Below, piece after piece: positions 16,915-26,064 of a DNA stretch of 60,606 nucleotides. How positions within the stretch are numbered: the first letter of the stretch is position 1; every line of letters begins with the position of its first letter. Under the pieces are notes generated by a model, which saw only the letters and a list, made by a program, of their open reading frames with translations, was not told where the DNA came from and made no database searches. The position numbers were made by a program, and so were the translations under genes. The stretch is from Larkinella soli. GTDB taxonomy: Bacteria; Bacteroidota; Bacteroidia; Cytophagales; Spirosomataceae. The stretch lies in NCBI RefSeq assembly GCF_003703975.1, contig NZ_QTJY01000029.1, positions 1 to 60,606 on the forward strand, read 5' to 3'.

Positions 16915-17893
16915 GCCAGCTTTCCTGCCTCCCCTTCCGTTCCTCCACCATCCATATCTTCACGCCCGGAAACCGTTTCAGAAACCGGCGGCTTCGGCGG
17001 ATACCGGCCACGCTGAACACCTTCGTCAGGGCGTCTGCCTGCGTGCCGTCCGGGGCCAGCACCGTCGTGCGGGCATGGTGCAGCAGGCCGAGGCCCGTGC
17101 GCGGGTCGAGCAGGTGCGAATACCGACGGCCATCGTGCTCCAGAAACCGGTGCGTGGCCCCCGACGTGGTGATGCCGGCATGATGCAGCGAAAGCGTCAG
17201 CGTATCGGACCCTGCCCCCGCCAGAATCCGCCAGCCGGGTTCCCCCGGGGGCGGGCCGCTTACCAGAATATCACCCCCAATGTCCAGCAGGGACGCCCGG
17301 ATGCCCATTTTCTGCACCACTTTCATGCCCTCGTCGACGGCATACCCCTGGCCGATGCCGCCCACGTCCAGCCGCATTCCCGGCTTTTTCAAACGGATAT
17401 AGAGTCCAGTATCGGCCTCGCCGGTTTTGCGGAATTCGATTAGCCGGTAATCAACCAGCCGGTGGGCTTTACGGAGTTCGGAGCGGGATGGAAAGACTTT
17501 CCGGCGCACGGCCCGGCGCCAGAGCTGCGACAGAGGGCCGACGGTGGGGTCGAACAACCCGCCGGAAGCCCGGGCGATGGCCACCGACCGCTTCAGCACG
17601 TCGAACAGATCGGGAGAAACCCGCATCCATTCGCCACTCCCGGCGGAGGCCGAAAGACGGTTGATCTCGCTACCGTCGAGGTAATCGCTCATGACGACGT
17701 TGAGCGAATCCATGCGGGCATCCACCGCCCGCCGGACACGCTGGGCCAGGCTGTCGTCCGGAGCGTACAGGATCAGGCGAAATTCCGTACCGAATAATCC
17801 CCGGGAAAAGCTGAAGCGCTGGAGCGGCTGCGCGCGAACCGACCCGAACCACACGGCCAGCCATACCGGCAGATAACGAAGAAAGGGGCGCAC
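16904..17893 (-). CDS. apbE: FAD:protein FMN transferase (ApbE family), 329 aa
   Basis: Exported flavin transferase that covalently attaches FMN to a Thr of target proteins such as Rnf/Nqr subunits. Visible features: a signal sequence (MRPFLRYLPVWLAVWFGSVRA), the early FGTEFRLILYAP segment, GGLFDPTVGPLSQLW, the FAD-binding DVGGIGQGYAVDEGM, SLLDIGGDI, and the metal/phosphate site GITTSGATHRF followed by YSHLLDPRTG. Size fits. It is the third gene of an apparent batD-aroC-apbE operon, 6 bases after aroC. No Nqr or Rnf genes are in view. Confidence 0.92.
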   Translation of the reverse strand: MRPFLRYLPVWLAVWFGSVRAQPLQRFSFSRGLFGTEFRLILYAPDDSLAQRVRRAVDARMDSLNVVMSDYLDGSEINRLSASAGSGEWMRVSPDLFDVLKRSVAIARASGGLFDPTVGPLSQLWRRAVRRKVFPSRSELRKAHRLVDYRLIEFRKTGEADTGLYIRLKKPGMRLDVGGIGQGYAVDEGMKVVQKMGIRASLLDIGGDILVSGPPPGEPGWRILAGAGSDTLTLSLHHAGITTSGATHRFLEHDGRRYSHLLDPRTGLGLLHHARTTVLAPDGTQADALTKVFSVAGIRRSRRFLKRFPGVKIWMVEERKGRQESWRNL

Positions 17894-17899
17894 GGCGAC

Positions 17900-18994
17900 T
17901 TAAACCCTTGCGGCTTTGTTCCGCAGGTAGAAATCGGCCAGCACCAGCGCGGCCATGGCCTCCACGATCGGAACCGCCCGGGGTACGACGCAGGGATCAT
18001 GCCGGCCCTTGCCCGAGACCACCACCGGATCGCCGTCGACGTCCACGCTGTCCTGATCCTGCATGATGGTTGCGACGGGTTTGAAGGCCACCCGGAAGTA
18101 GATGTCCTCGCCGTTGGAAATACCGCCCTGAATACCGCCGGAGAAGTTCGTTTCGGTCCGGATGCGGGGCTTTCCGTCGCCGGAAGCCGGTTCCGTATAA
18201 AACCGGTCGTTATGTTCCGACCCGAAGCGTTCGGCCCCCGCAAAACCGCTGCCGTATTCGAAGCCCTTGACGGCGTTGATGCTCAGCATGGCCTTGCCCA
18301 GTTCGGCGTGCAGCTTATCGAAAACCGGCTCACCCCAGCCGGCCGGCACCCCGGTGGCGACACAGGTGACCACGCCCCCGACGGAGTCGCCCCGCTTGCG
18401 GGTTTCGTCGATGAAGTCGAACATGGTCTGCGCCATTTCGGGATCGGGGCAGCGGACGGCGTTTTCTTCGGCTTTGGCAAGATCGAGCTGCTGATAGGGT
18501 GTTTCGAGCTTCAGGGTACCGACCTGTGATACATAAGCCTGAACCTGAACCCCCAGTTGTTTCAGCAGCAGTTTGGCCAGCGCCCCGGCGGCCACGCGGG
18601 CGGCCGTCTCGCGGGCCGAACTGCGTCCACCGCCCCGGTAGTCGCGGACGCCGTATTTTTCCTGATAGGTATAATCGGCATGGGAAGGCCGGAACTGCCG
18701 GGAAATGTGGGTATAGTCCTTGCTGCGCTGGTCCTCGTTCCAGATCAGGAGGCTGATCGGCGTTCCCTCGGTCTTCCCTTCAAAAATGCCCGAAAGCACC
18801 TGAAACTCGTCTTTTTCCCGCCGTTGGGTCGTAATCCGCGACTGCCCCGGCTTCCGGCGGTCGAGTTCGGCCTGGATAAAATCCGTATCCACTTCCAGAC
18901 CGGCCGGGCAGCCGTCGATGACCACGCCGATGGCGGCCCCGTGGGATTCGCCGAAAGTTGAAATCTTAAAAAGCGTTCCGTATGTACTACTCAT
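17900..18994 (-). CDS. aroC: Chorismate synthase
   Basis: Last enzyme of the shikimate pathway: EPSP to chorismate, FMN-dependent, in the cytoplasm. The 364-residue frame starts [19 protein letters not shown], the standard opening, and contains the family signatures SRFGESHG-like [48 protein letters not shown], and [18 protein letters not shown]. The C-terminal [17 protein letters not shown] is intact. It sits 6 bases after batD and 6 before apbE on the same strand, an unusual combination with no shikimate partner. Confidence 0.96.
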   Translation of the reverse strand: MSSTYGTLFKISTFGESHGAAIGVVIDGCPAGLEVDTDFIQAELDRRKPGQSRITTQRREKDEFQVLSGIFEGKTEGTPISLLIWNEDQRSKDYTHISRQFRPSHADYTYQEKYGVRDYRGGGRSSARETAARVAAGALAKLLLKQLGVQVQAYVSQVGTLKLETPYQQLDLAKAEENAVRCPDPEMAQTMFDFIDETRKRGDSVGGVVTCVATGVPAGWGEPVFDKLHAELGKAMLSINAVKGFEYGSGFAGAERFGSEHNDRFYTEPASGDGKPRIRTETNFSGGIQGGISNGEDIYFRVAFKPVATIMQDQDSVDVDGDPVVVSGKGRHDPCVVPRAVPIVEAMAALVLADFYLRNKAARV

Positions 18995-19000
18995 GCAGGC

Positions 19001-20410
19001 TTATTTTTTCCAAAATAAATACATCATTCCCAGAATCATGACGATCAGCACGATATTCACCGCCAGCCGCATCATCTGCTGGAGGTTGATCGGCTGCTCG
19101 GAGCTGCTGATCTGCTCGATCCCGGTGTAGATCGAACCCGGCAGGCTGACGCGGATGGTGTCGCCCGGAGCAGAAGCCGCCCCGCCCACCCGCAGCGTAT
19201 AACCGGACCGCAGCGTATCGTACCGCTCCCGCACCGGGTCGAAATACACCCAGCGAAAGAACGACCCCAGCGGAAAGCTGCCGTCCTGCTGAGGAACCAG
19301 CGTATACTGAAAGTTTTTATGGCCGGAGACGATCTCTCCCATCCGGTTGACGACCTCTTTCTGTTCCGGCGGAAAAATATCGAAGGCAGACGAGTCCGGA
19401 ACGATCGGTGCGGGCAGGGAGGCAATGTTGCCCTCCCCGACGATCCGGAACGTATAGCGAACGCTCTGGCCGATGGCGGCCGCCCGGCGGGAAAGATTTT
19501 CGATAAGCCGGTATTGTCCGACGGCTACCTGATCCTGCAGGGGGTGGAGCGGCAGGGGAACCACTTCTACGGACAGCGGCCGGGTGGTAAAACCGACGAA
19601 GTCCCGCCGGCGCGGACCGCCCGGCGTGGCCGACGGGCGGAACTGAACCAGCTTCAGGCTGACCGAAGGGAGCCGGATGGGCTGGCGGTTCAGCGGAAAG
19701 AAGGTGGCCTGATAGATCCGGTATTCGGTATACCGCCTGTTGCGGATCAGAACCGGCACCGGCTTAAGCTCGGAAATGCCCGTATTTTCCTCCCAGCAGT
19801 TGACCGGACGCAGCGTTTTCAGAAGTAACTGAAGCTGCGGCTCAAGTTCATAAAACGTTAATTCGAACGGGTAGGATTCGGCAACAAAAAAAGACAATTT
19901 TACGGAAAAGCCTTCTCCGGCGAAAACCCGGCTTTTTGAGGTGCTCAGCGACAGAAACGCGTCGTTTTTATTAATGGCTCCGGCGGGTGCTTCGGCCGGC
20001 GGAATGTCCGGCAAAGGACCGGCTCCGGGCCGGACGGTAATGATGGTCCCCTCCGAATGCACCACCGTTTCGCCGACGGTCAGATTAAACGGAAGCAGCC
20101 GGTACTGGCCGGGGCGCTGAGCCGTATACGTTTGCGTAATAACTTGCGAAACAACGCTTTTCCCGCCGATTTCAATAGGAGTAACGCTGGTGGACGTGCC
20201 TTTTTTGGTAAAGCCTTTGATGGCGGGAAAGTCGATGACGGGACGGGTTTCGCTGTTCTGAATGACGACGGCAATGGTGAAGGGCCGTTCGATCGAAATA
20301 TCGGATGAACCTAACTCAATAGCCACGGAGGGCTCCTGAGCTAAGGTTTTAGGGGTCAGGGGCCAATAGATAAATAATACAAAAAATAATTGGAATCTTA
20401 AAAATCTCAT
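19001..20410 (-). CDS. batD: BatD-family protein, 469 aa
   Basis: Envelope protein of the Bat (aerotolerance) group. It has a signal peptide (to about residue 24, LTPKTLAQ), two Ig-like beta domains (about 25-130 and 150-300) and a third before a C-terminal membrane helix at 445-466 (LAVNIVLIVMILGMMYLFW). Characteristic BatD strings include TQTYTAQRPGQYRLLPF and YTEYRIYQATFFPL. BatD usually sits with batA, batB, batC and a MoxR ATPase; none of these is here, so this is an orphan or second copy. It leads an apparent operon with aroC and apbE. Confidence 0.87.
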   Translation of the reverse strand: MRFLRFQLFFVLFIYWPLTPKTLAQEPSVAIELGSSDISIERPFTIAVVIQNSETRPVIDFPAIKGFTKKGTSTSVTPIEIGGKSVVSQVITQTYTAQRPGQYRLLPFNLTVGETVVHSEGTIITVRPGAGPLPDIPPAEAPAGAINKNDAFLSLSTSKSRVFAGEGFSVKLSFFVAESYPFELTFYELEPQLQLLLKTLRPVNCWEENTGISELKPVPVLIRNRRYTEYRIYQATFFPLNRQPIRLPSVSLKLVQFRPSATPGGPRRRDFVGFTTRPLSVEVVPLPLHPLQDQVAVGQYRLIENLSRRAAAIGQSVRYTFRIVGEGNIASLPAPIVPDSSAFDIFPPEQKEVVNRMGEIVSGHKNFQYTLVPQQDGSFPLGSFFRWVYFDPVRERYDTLRSGYTLRVGGAASAPGDTIRVSLPGSIYTGIEQISSSEQPINLQQMMRLAVNIVLIVMILGMMYLFWKK

Positions 20411-20426
20411 CCTTAAATTTGAACAA

Positions 20427-20434
20427 CAAAAGTA
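20427..20434 (-). promoter_or_regulatory. Candidate -7 element before batD
   Basis: Minus-strand TACTTTTG (TAnnTTTG) ends 17 bases before the batD ATG. No well-spaced -33 TTG. Confidence 0.4.
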
Positions 20435-20551
20435 AGCACAAAGCGTTACAAAATTGGATGCACAACCGGGGGCATCAGCACTCCGGGAACGTGTTTCTTA
20501 GATTGTTGAGTCGATCCTCAAAACTCTAACCAAAAAACCGTAGTACGTAGT

Positions 20552-20758
20552 ATGGCAACAATGCTGGAGTATATCAAGACTATCCTTCAGAAAGTCAGTT
20601 TTGACAAGAAATTATTTGAGAAGGAGCTGAAAAAAGCAATTGGAATGCTCATCCCGGAGGAAATTAAGCAATTAAGGTCCTGGTGTTACGAAAAATTCAG
20701 CAGCATATACCTGTCGATCCTGAACCGATGTTTTTCGAGGGGACGGTTTTCGGGATAG
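20552..20758 (+). CDS. Small conserved hypothetical protein, 68 aa
   Basis: Starts MATMLEYIKTILQKVSFDKK and continues with KELKKAIGMLIPEEIKQL and RSWCYEKFSSIYLSIL. It is helical and charged, without a signal peptide. I recall short proteins of this pattern (MLEYIKTILQKVSFDK...) as recurring, uncharacterised genes in Cytophagales, which supports it as real. The C-terminal tail (RCFSRGRFSG) is basic. It is single and ends just before a two-way terminator shared with pyrC. Function unknown. Confidence 0.7.
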   Translation: MATMLEYIKTILQKVSFDKKLFEKELKKAIGMLIPEEIKQLRSWCYEKFSSIYLSILNRCFSRGRFSG

Positions 20759-20774
20759 TTGCTGAACGCTATAT

Positions 20775-20808
20775 AAAAAAAGGTCGGCTGCAAAGCCGAC
20801 CTTTTTTT
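20775..20808. terminator. Bidirectional terminator between the small ORF and pyrC
   Basis: Stem AAAGGTCGGC/GCCGACCTTT with loop TGCAAA, flanked by A-run on the left and T-run on the right, so it works in both directions. The pyrC stop codon lies in its edge. Confidence 0.9.
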
Positions 20809-22138
20809 ATCGGTTAAATTCCAGCCGCCTTCCCTTTACCGACTCGTCGAACCGACCGTTCTCCCAGGCCAGCCGGCCCGATACGATCGTATGCGTGACG
20901 GCACCGTGCAGCCCGGTTCCCTCCAGCGGTGACCAGCCGCATTTGTACAGGATGTTCTCCTTCGCCACCGTCGTAGTCCGGGCGGTATCGACCAGTACCA
21001 GGTCGGCCCAGTAGCCTTCACGCGCATACCCCCGCCGGTCGATCTGAAAACAGTCGGCCGGAGCGTGGCACATCTTCTCGACCAGCTTTTCGATAGTCAG
21101 TTTCCCGCGGTATACATTTTCCAGCATCAGCAACAGCGAATGCTGCACCAGCGGCAGGCCGGACGGTGCCTGCCAGTAAGGCTGCTGCTTTTCCTCCCAG
21201 GTATGCGGGGCGTGGTCGGTGGCGACGATGTCCAGCCGGTCGTCGAGCAGGGCCTCCCAGAGCTGCGGCTTGTGATGCGGTGCCTTGATGGCCGGGTTGC
21301 ATTTGATCCGGTTACCCAGCCGGTCGTAGTCGTCGGCGTCGAACCACAGGTGATGGACGCAGACCTCGGCCGTGATCCGCTTTTCCTTCAACGGCACGTC
21401 GTTCCGAAACAGGGCCAGTTCGTCGGCCGTCGAGATGTGGAGAATGTGCAGGCGGGTGTTGTGTTTTTTTGCCAGCGCGACGGCCAGCGTCGACGACTTC
21501 AGGCAGGCTTCCTCGCTGCGAACCAGCGGATGTATGCGGGCCGGGGCGTTCTCGCCGTATTCCTGACGATACCGGGCGGCATCGGCGCGGACGGTGGCTT
21601 CGTCCTCGCAATGGGTGGCAATGAGCATAGGGCTTTGCCGGAATACCTCCTCCAATACGTTGGTGTTGTCCACCAGCATGTTGCCGGTCGAGGAGCCCAT
21701 AAAGATTTTGATGCCGCAGACCGTGCGGGGGTCTGTTTTGAGCACCTCCTCCAGGTTGTCGTTGGAGACGCCCATGAAAAATGAATAGTTGGCCGGAGAG
21801 GTTTGGGCTGCAATGTCGTATTTCTGCGCCAGCAACTCCTGGGTGAGGGCATTGGGAACGGTATTCGGCATCTCCATGAAGGTGGTGACGCCCCCGGCCA
21901 CGGCCGCCCGGGCCTCCGTCCGGATGGTAGCTTTGTGCGTCAGACCCGGCTCCCGGAAATGCACCTGATCGTCGATTACGCCCGGCAGCAGATACCGCCC
22001 CTGCGCATCGATAACCGTATCGGCGCCGGTGCCGGCAGACCCTATTTTTTCGATCAATCCGTCTTTACAGAAGACATCGGTTTCCCGGACGGTCCCTTCA
22101 TTGACCAGCCGGGCGTTGCGAATCAGAATGGTGCTCAT
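20807..22138 (-). CDS. pyrC: Dihydroorotase
   Basis: Pyrimidine synthesis: N-carbamoyl-L-aspartate to dihydroorotate. The amidohydrolase frame (443 residues from ATG 22138) opens STILIRNARLVNEG. The metal site has GVIDDQVHFREPGLTHK, in which the first His of the usual HxH is Gln. The bridging Lys lies in GIKIFMGSSTGNML, the later ligands in IATHCEDE and LHILHIS, and the catalytic Asp in DIVATDHAPHTWEEK. The GFREPG-like loop and length fit the class I enzymes. An upstream ATG at 22156 adds six residues and is less likely. Follows hemB on the same strand with a terminator between them. Confidence 0.93.
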   Translation of the reverse strand: MSTILIRNARLVNEGTVRETDVFCKDGLIEKIGSAGTGADTVIDAQGRYLLPGVIDDQVHFREPGLTHKATIRTEARAAVAGGVTTFMEMPNTVPNALTQELLAQKYDIAAQTSPANYSFFMGVSNDNLEEVLKTDPRTVCGIKIFMGSSTGNMLVDNTNVLEEVFRQSPMLIATHCEDEATVRADAARYRQEYGENAPARIHPLVRSEEACLKSSTLAVALAKKHNTRLHILHISTADELALFRNDVPLKEKRITAEVCVHHLWFDADDYDRLGNRIKCNPAIKAPHHKPQLWEALLDDRLDIVATDHAPHTWEEKQQPYWQAPSGLPLVQHSLLLMLENVYRGKLTIEKLVEKMCHAPADCFQIDRRGYAREGYWADLVLVDTARTTTVAKENILYKCGWSPLEGTGLHGAVTHTIVSGRLAWENGRFDESVKGRRLEFNR

Positions 22139-22151
22139 GCGGCAAAGGTAA

Positions 22152-22183
22152 AACAAAGAAGCCGAACGTGGGTCCGGCTTCTT
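22152..22183 (-). terminator. Terminator after hemB
   Basis: Perfect 9-bp stem CGGCTTCTT/AAGAAGCCG; on the minus strand it is followed by TGTTTTACC. It stands between the hemB stop and the pyrC start, so pyrC probably has its own promoter or depends on readthrough. Confidence 0.65.
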
Positions 22184-22202
22184 CGACAGGCGGTATGGAT
22201 CT

Positions 22203-23177
22203 TCAGGGACGTTTCAGGAGGGCGGCCACTTCCCTGGCGAAATAGGTCAGGATGACTTTGGCGCCGGCCCGTTTCATGGCCGTCAGCACTTCGAGCATCG
22301 TGCGGTCGCCGTCGAGCCAGCCGTTGCGGGCTGCGGCTTTCACCATGGCGTACTCCCCGCTGACGTTGTAGGCGGCAATGGGCAGGTCGAAGTGGTCGTT
22401 CAGGAGCTTGATGATGTCCAGATAGGCCAGTGCCGGTTTGACCATCAGGAAGTCGGCCCCTTCGGCGTAATCCAGCTCCGCTTCGATGAGGGCCTCGCGG
22501 CTGTTGGCCGGGTTCATCTGGTAAGTTTTCTTGTCGCCGAAACGCGGTGCCGAGTCGAGGGCGTCGCGGAACGGGCCATAGAAGGCCCCGGCGTATTTGG
22601 CCGTATAAGCCATGATGGAAACGTTGGTGAAGCCTTCCCGGTCGAGGACTTCGCGGATGTAGCCGACCCGCCCGTCCATCATATCCGACGGCCCGATGAT
22701 GTCGGCACCGGCCTGCGCCTGAGCGAGGGCCATTTTGCCCAGCACCACCAGCGTTTCGTCGTTGACGATCTCGCCGTTTTCCACGATGCCGTCGTGGCCG
22801 TCCGAGCTGTAGGGGTCCATGGCGACGTCGGTCATCAGGGCGATGTCCGGAAAGCGGCTTTTAATCTCACGAACGGCGCGGAGGTAAAGCCCGTCCGGGT
22901 TATGGCTTTCGGTGGCGTATTTGTCTTTTTTCTCCTCCGGCAGATTCGGAAACAGGGCGAACGCCCGCAGGCCCAGATCGACGCACTCCTGAATCTCCTC
23001 GAGCAGCAGATCGAGCGAAAACCGGTAAATACCGGGCATGGACGTGATCTCGGTTTTGACCCCCTCCCCTTCCATGACGAACATCGGAAAGATCAGGTCG
23101 GAGAGGCTCAGGGCATTTTCCTGTACCATCTCCCGGATCACGGGTGATTTTCTATTTCTACGGGGTCTTCTCAGCAT
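22203..23177 (-). CDS. hemB: Porphobilinogen synthase (delta-aminolevulinic acid dehydratase)
   Basis: Joins two 5-aminolevulinate molecules to porphobilinogen for heme and cobalamin. The 324-residue protein has RRPRRNRKSPVIREMVQE, DLIFPMFVMEGEG, the metal/regulatory segment LMTDVAMDPYSSDGHDGIV, which has Asp and Ser in place of the zinc Cys triad and so suggests a Mg-type enzyme, and the Schiff-base lysines in MAYTAKYAGAFYGPFRDA and DFLMVKPALAYLD. Length is normal. It lies 43 bases after the response regulator gene. Confidence 0.95.
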   Translation of the reverse strand: MLRRPRRNRKSPVIREMVQENALSLSDLIFPMFVMEGEGVKTEITSMPGIYRFSLDLLLEEIQECVDLGLRAFALFPNLPEEKKDKYATESHNPDGLYLRAVREIKSRFPDIALMTDVAMDPYSSDGHDGIVENGEIVNDETLVVLGKMALAQAQAGADIIGPSDMMDGRVGYIREVLDREGFTNVSIMAYTAKYAGAFYGPFRDALDSAPRFGDKKTYQMNPANSREALIEAELDYAEGADFLMVKPALAYLDIIKLLNDHFDLPIAAYNVSGEYAMVKAAARNGWLDGDRTMLEVLTAMKRAGAKVILTYFAREVAALLKRP

Positions 23178-23220
23178 AACGTATGAAATTCAGACCGCAA
23201 AGGTCGGGATTTTTGGCGGA

Positions 23221-23904
23221 TTACGCCATTAATTTGAATCCCTCCCCGTGCAGATTCACGATCTGAACCGACTCGTCTTCTTTCAGGTACTTCCGAAGCT
23301 TGGTGATGTAGACGTCCATGCTGCGGGCGTTGAAATAGGAGTCGTCGCCCCAGATGACCTTGAGGGCAAAACTGCGGCTGAGGGGCTGGTTTTTGTTCTG
23401 GGCGAACAGTTTGAGCAGTTCGGATTCCTTGCTGGTCAGGCGGGTGGAGGTGCCGTTGCGCGACAGCATCTGGTGGTCGTAGTCGAACATAAAAGAGCCG
23501 ATCTGATAGGTCGACGGCTGCGGGTGCGGTTCTTCGGACCGGCGATAGCGCCGGAGAATGGCCTGAATCCGGAGAAGCAGTTCCTCCATGCTGAACGGCT
23601 TGGTGATGTAGTCGTCGGCGCCGATCCGGAAGCCCTGGATGGTATCTTCCTTCATCGACTTGGCCGTCAGGAAGATGATCGGCACGTCCTTGCCGGACAT
23701 CCGGACTTCCTTCGCCAGCGAAAAGCCGTCTTTTTTGGGCAGCATGACGTCGAAGATGCACAGGTCATAATCGGCTTCCACGAACCGCTGCCAGCCCAGC
23801 TGGCCGTCGGTGGCCAGATCCGTATCATACTCTCTTGACTTCAGGTATTCCTGCAGCAGCAATCCCAGATTCGGGTCGTCTTCGACCAGGAGGAGTTTAG
23901 GCAT
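23221..23904 (-). CDS. OmpR/PhoB-type response regulator
   Basis: Receiver domain (1-120): acidic pair in LLLVEDDPNLG, phospho-acceptor Asp in CIFDVMLPKKDG, FLTAKS and the conserved Lys of DDYITKPFS. The winged-helix output domain (130-225) has RLTSKESELLKLFAQNKNQ and RSMDVYITKLRKYLKEDE, ending in NLHGEGFKLMA. 227 residues, complete. It follows the sensor kinase gene by 69 bases on the same strand and is its evident partner. Target genes are not visible here. Confidence 0.94.
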   Translation of the reverse strand: MPKLLLVEDDPNLGLLLQEYLKSREYDTDLATDGQLGWQRFVEADYDLCIFDVMLPKKDGFSLAKEVRMSGKDVPIIFLTAKSMKEDTIQGFRIGADDYITKPFSMEELLLRIQAILRRYRRSEEPHPQPSTYQIGSFMFDYDHQMLSRNGTSTRLTSKESELLKLFAQNKNQPLSRSFALKVIWGDDSYFNARSMDVYITKLRKYLKEDESVQIVNLHGEGFKLMA

Positions 23905-23973
23905 GATGAAGATCGATCCGGGTGACCCCGCCGAACGCTCCGATCCGAGCGCCGGCCGGTATCGCCCGGACGG

Positions 23974-25887
23974 TTAAGTGTGTTGGTATGGTAAAAACAA
24001 TTCGAAAGAACTTCCTTCCCCCGGCCGGCTACGGACCTCGATGGTACCCTGGTGTTCGTCGATCATCTTTTTGACGTAGCTCAGACCCAGACCGAAGCCC
24101 TTGACATCGTGCAGGTTGCCGGTAGGGACGCGGTAAAATTTCTCGAAGATCCGGTTGAGCTGGTCCCTGTTCATCCCGATGCCCCGGTCCGCCACCGTGA
24201 TGCCGACGCCGTTGTCGAGGCTGCGGGTGCGGATGGTAATATCGGGTGCTTCCGGCGAATACTTGATGGCATTATCCAGCAGATTGTACAGGATATTGCT
24301 CAGGTGAACCTCGTCGGCCTCGACGATCTCGCGGTCGGCTTCGAAGTCCAGGTGGACGTCGCCCTGTTTCTGTTCGATCTGGAGACCGATGGTGTTCAGC
24401 ACCTTCCCGATGGTATCGTGAATGTTGACGGGAGTCAGCTTGAGCTTCACCGAGCCGCGGTCGAGGAGGGCCATCTGCAGAACCTTCTCTACGTGCGTAC
24501 CCAGGCGCCGGGTTTCGTCACGGATAATGCCCATGTAGCGCGTCAGACGGGTGGCCTGCCCGTCGGCGGGCGGTTCCGGCGTCCGGCTGAGCTGTTCCTG
24601 CGCCATCTCGACGGCCAGGGAAATGGTCGAAATCGGCGTCTTGAACTCATGGGTCATGTTATTGATAAAGTCGTTTTTGATGTCGGCCAGTTTTTTCTGC
24701 CGCACGATCGTACTGATCGCCACGTAGAAACAGATCATGATCATCAGGACCAGCACGGCCGAACCGGCCAGGGTGGCGCTCATCTTCCGCAGAATGAACT
24801 CCTGCTGATCCGGGAAGTAAATGTACAGGAAATTGCCCTTCTCGAACAGGTTGTTCGGAAACAGCACCGCCTTGTAGACCTTCTTTTCCCCCTGCGCCTG
24901 CCCGACCGAATGCGAAGCAAACAGCAGCTGCGGTTTGGTCAGCCCTGCGCCCACGTTGGTCCGGACGCCGTACTCGAACGGAATCAGGATGCCCCGTTCG
25001 CCCATGGCGTGTTTCAGCAGGGAATCCAGCAGCACCCGGTTGATCCGGCTTTCGATCGGGCGGTTGGCAAACAATAGGTCCTTCACGACGCCTTTTACCA
25101 TTTCGGACTGCTCTTCGGCTTTCTTCATGCCGACACTGGCCGCTGCCGGAGCGGTCGGGGCCGCCGGAAGCACGGGTTTCCGCCGGGGACGCAGCTTGCG
25201 GGTCGTCAGATTTTTCCGGACGGCTTCCGGAACCGTGCCGGCCGAATCGACCACGGGGCGGCCATACAGCATCCGGAGCTGGCGTTCGAAGACCTCGTCG
25301 ACCATCTTGTCGAAATGCCGCTGCTGCTGGAGCTGAAGGTTCCAGAGTTCGTCCGGTCCGAGGGCATCCTGCTGCCGGACGATTTCCTCAAAATATTTCT
25401 GCTGAACGTCGGAGAGCTTCTGAAAGTCGGAATGCAGGACGTCGGAGGGCGACACCTGCGTCTGGCGCAGAATCCGGGCCGGCACCCCCCGCTGGTTCGG
25501 CTCACTGCCGGCTTCGGCGGCTTCGGGCCGGCCGGCGGTTTCCGCCAGATATTCATTCCCGCCCGTTTCGACCGGTTTTTTCGCCGAACGGGTAGCCGGG
25601 CGCTGGGATGCCCGGGGGCCGGTGGGCTGCGGAGCCTTCGCCGGACGGGCAATGGCCATCAGCTGGCGCTGCTTCTGCTGCTGTTCCATCCGCTGCCGGG
25701 TCAGGTAGAGAATCTCCTGCCGTTCGAGCGTCCGGACCACTTCCTGAAGCGCGTCGGTTACCTTATAGTCAAACTGTTCCTTTTGCAGGGAGAGCGCATT
25801 GGCGATCCAGTAAAGCTGCAGCGAAATCAATCCGAACAGCCCGACCGTCATCAACACGGCAATCCATCCTATGCGTCGTTTCGTCAT
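23974..25887 (-). CDS. Sensor histidine kinase, 637 aa
   Basis: Membrane kinase. Transmembrane segments are at about 7-29 and 372-397. Between them is a ~340-residue periplasmic region with a low-complexity Q/R/P stretch (about 65-140; RMEQQQKQRQ, then AKAPQPTGPRASQRP), which is unusually long and disorder-prone. The kinase core has the HisKA phospho-His H413 in NMTHEFKTPIS, N-box NILYNLLDNAIKYSPE, G1 box VADRGIGMN, F-box EKFYRV and G2 box GFGLGLSYVKKM. It pairs with the response regulator just downstream. Codon use is normal. The ligand is unknown. Confidence 0.94.
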   Translation of the reverse strand: MTKRRIGWIAVLMTVGLFGLISLQLYWIANALSLQKEQFDYKVTDALQEVVRTLERQEILYLTRQRMEQQQKQRQLMAIARPAKAPQPTGPRASQRPATRSAKKPVETGGNEYLAETAGRPEAAEAGSEPNQRGVPARILRQTQVSPSDVLHSDFQKLSDVQQKYFEEIVRQQDALGPDELWNLQLQQQRHFDKMVDEVFERQLRMLYGRPVVDSAGTVPEAVRKNLTTRKLRPRRKPVLPAAPTAPAAASVGMKKAEEQSEMVKGVVKDLLFANRPIESRINRVLLDSLLKHAMGERGILIPFEYGVRTNVGAGLTKPQLLFASHSVGQAQGEKKVYKAVLFPNNLFEKGNFLYIYFPDQQEFILRKMSATLAGSAVLVLMIMICFYVAISTIVRQKKLADIKNDFINNMTHEFKTPISTISLAVEMAQEQLSRTPEPPADGQATRLTRYMGIIRDETRRLGTHVEKVLQMALLDRGSVKLKLTPVNIHDTIGKVLNTIGLQIEQKQGDVHLDFEADREIVEADEVHLSNILYNLLDNAIKYSPEAPDITIRTRSLDNGVGITVADRGIGMNRDQLNRIFEKFYRVPTGNLHDVKGFGLGLSYVKKMIDEHQGTIEVRSRPGEGSSFELFLPYQHT

Positions 25888-26031
25888 TTTTTATTCCTCT
25901 CATGCAACATTCCCCCAGCCGAATCCATCTCTTGGGAAAGCGAAGGCTAAAATTACGAAAGCCCGCTTCTCCGGGCGAAACCGGCCCCCTGCTTTTAACA
26001 AACTTTAACAGCAGAAGAATTCAAATTGAAA

Positions 26032-26039
26032 TAGGTTTG
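26032..26039 (+). promoter_or_regulatory. Candidate -7 element for the T9SS cargo gene
   Basis: TAGGTTTG (TAnnTTTG) 25 bases before the ATG at 26065. It would give a ~20-base leader. No -33 TTG at the usual distance. Confidence 0.4.
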
Positions 26040-26064
26040 TAAGGTTTTGAAATTCAAAGGAAGA

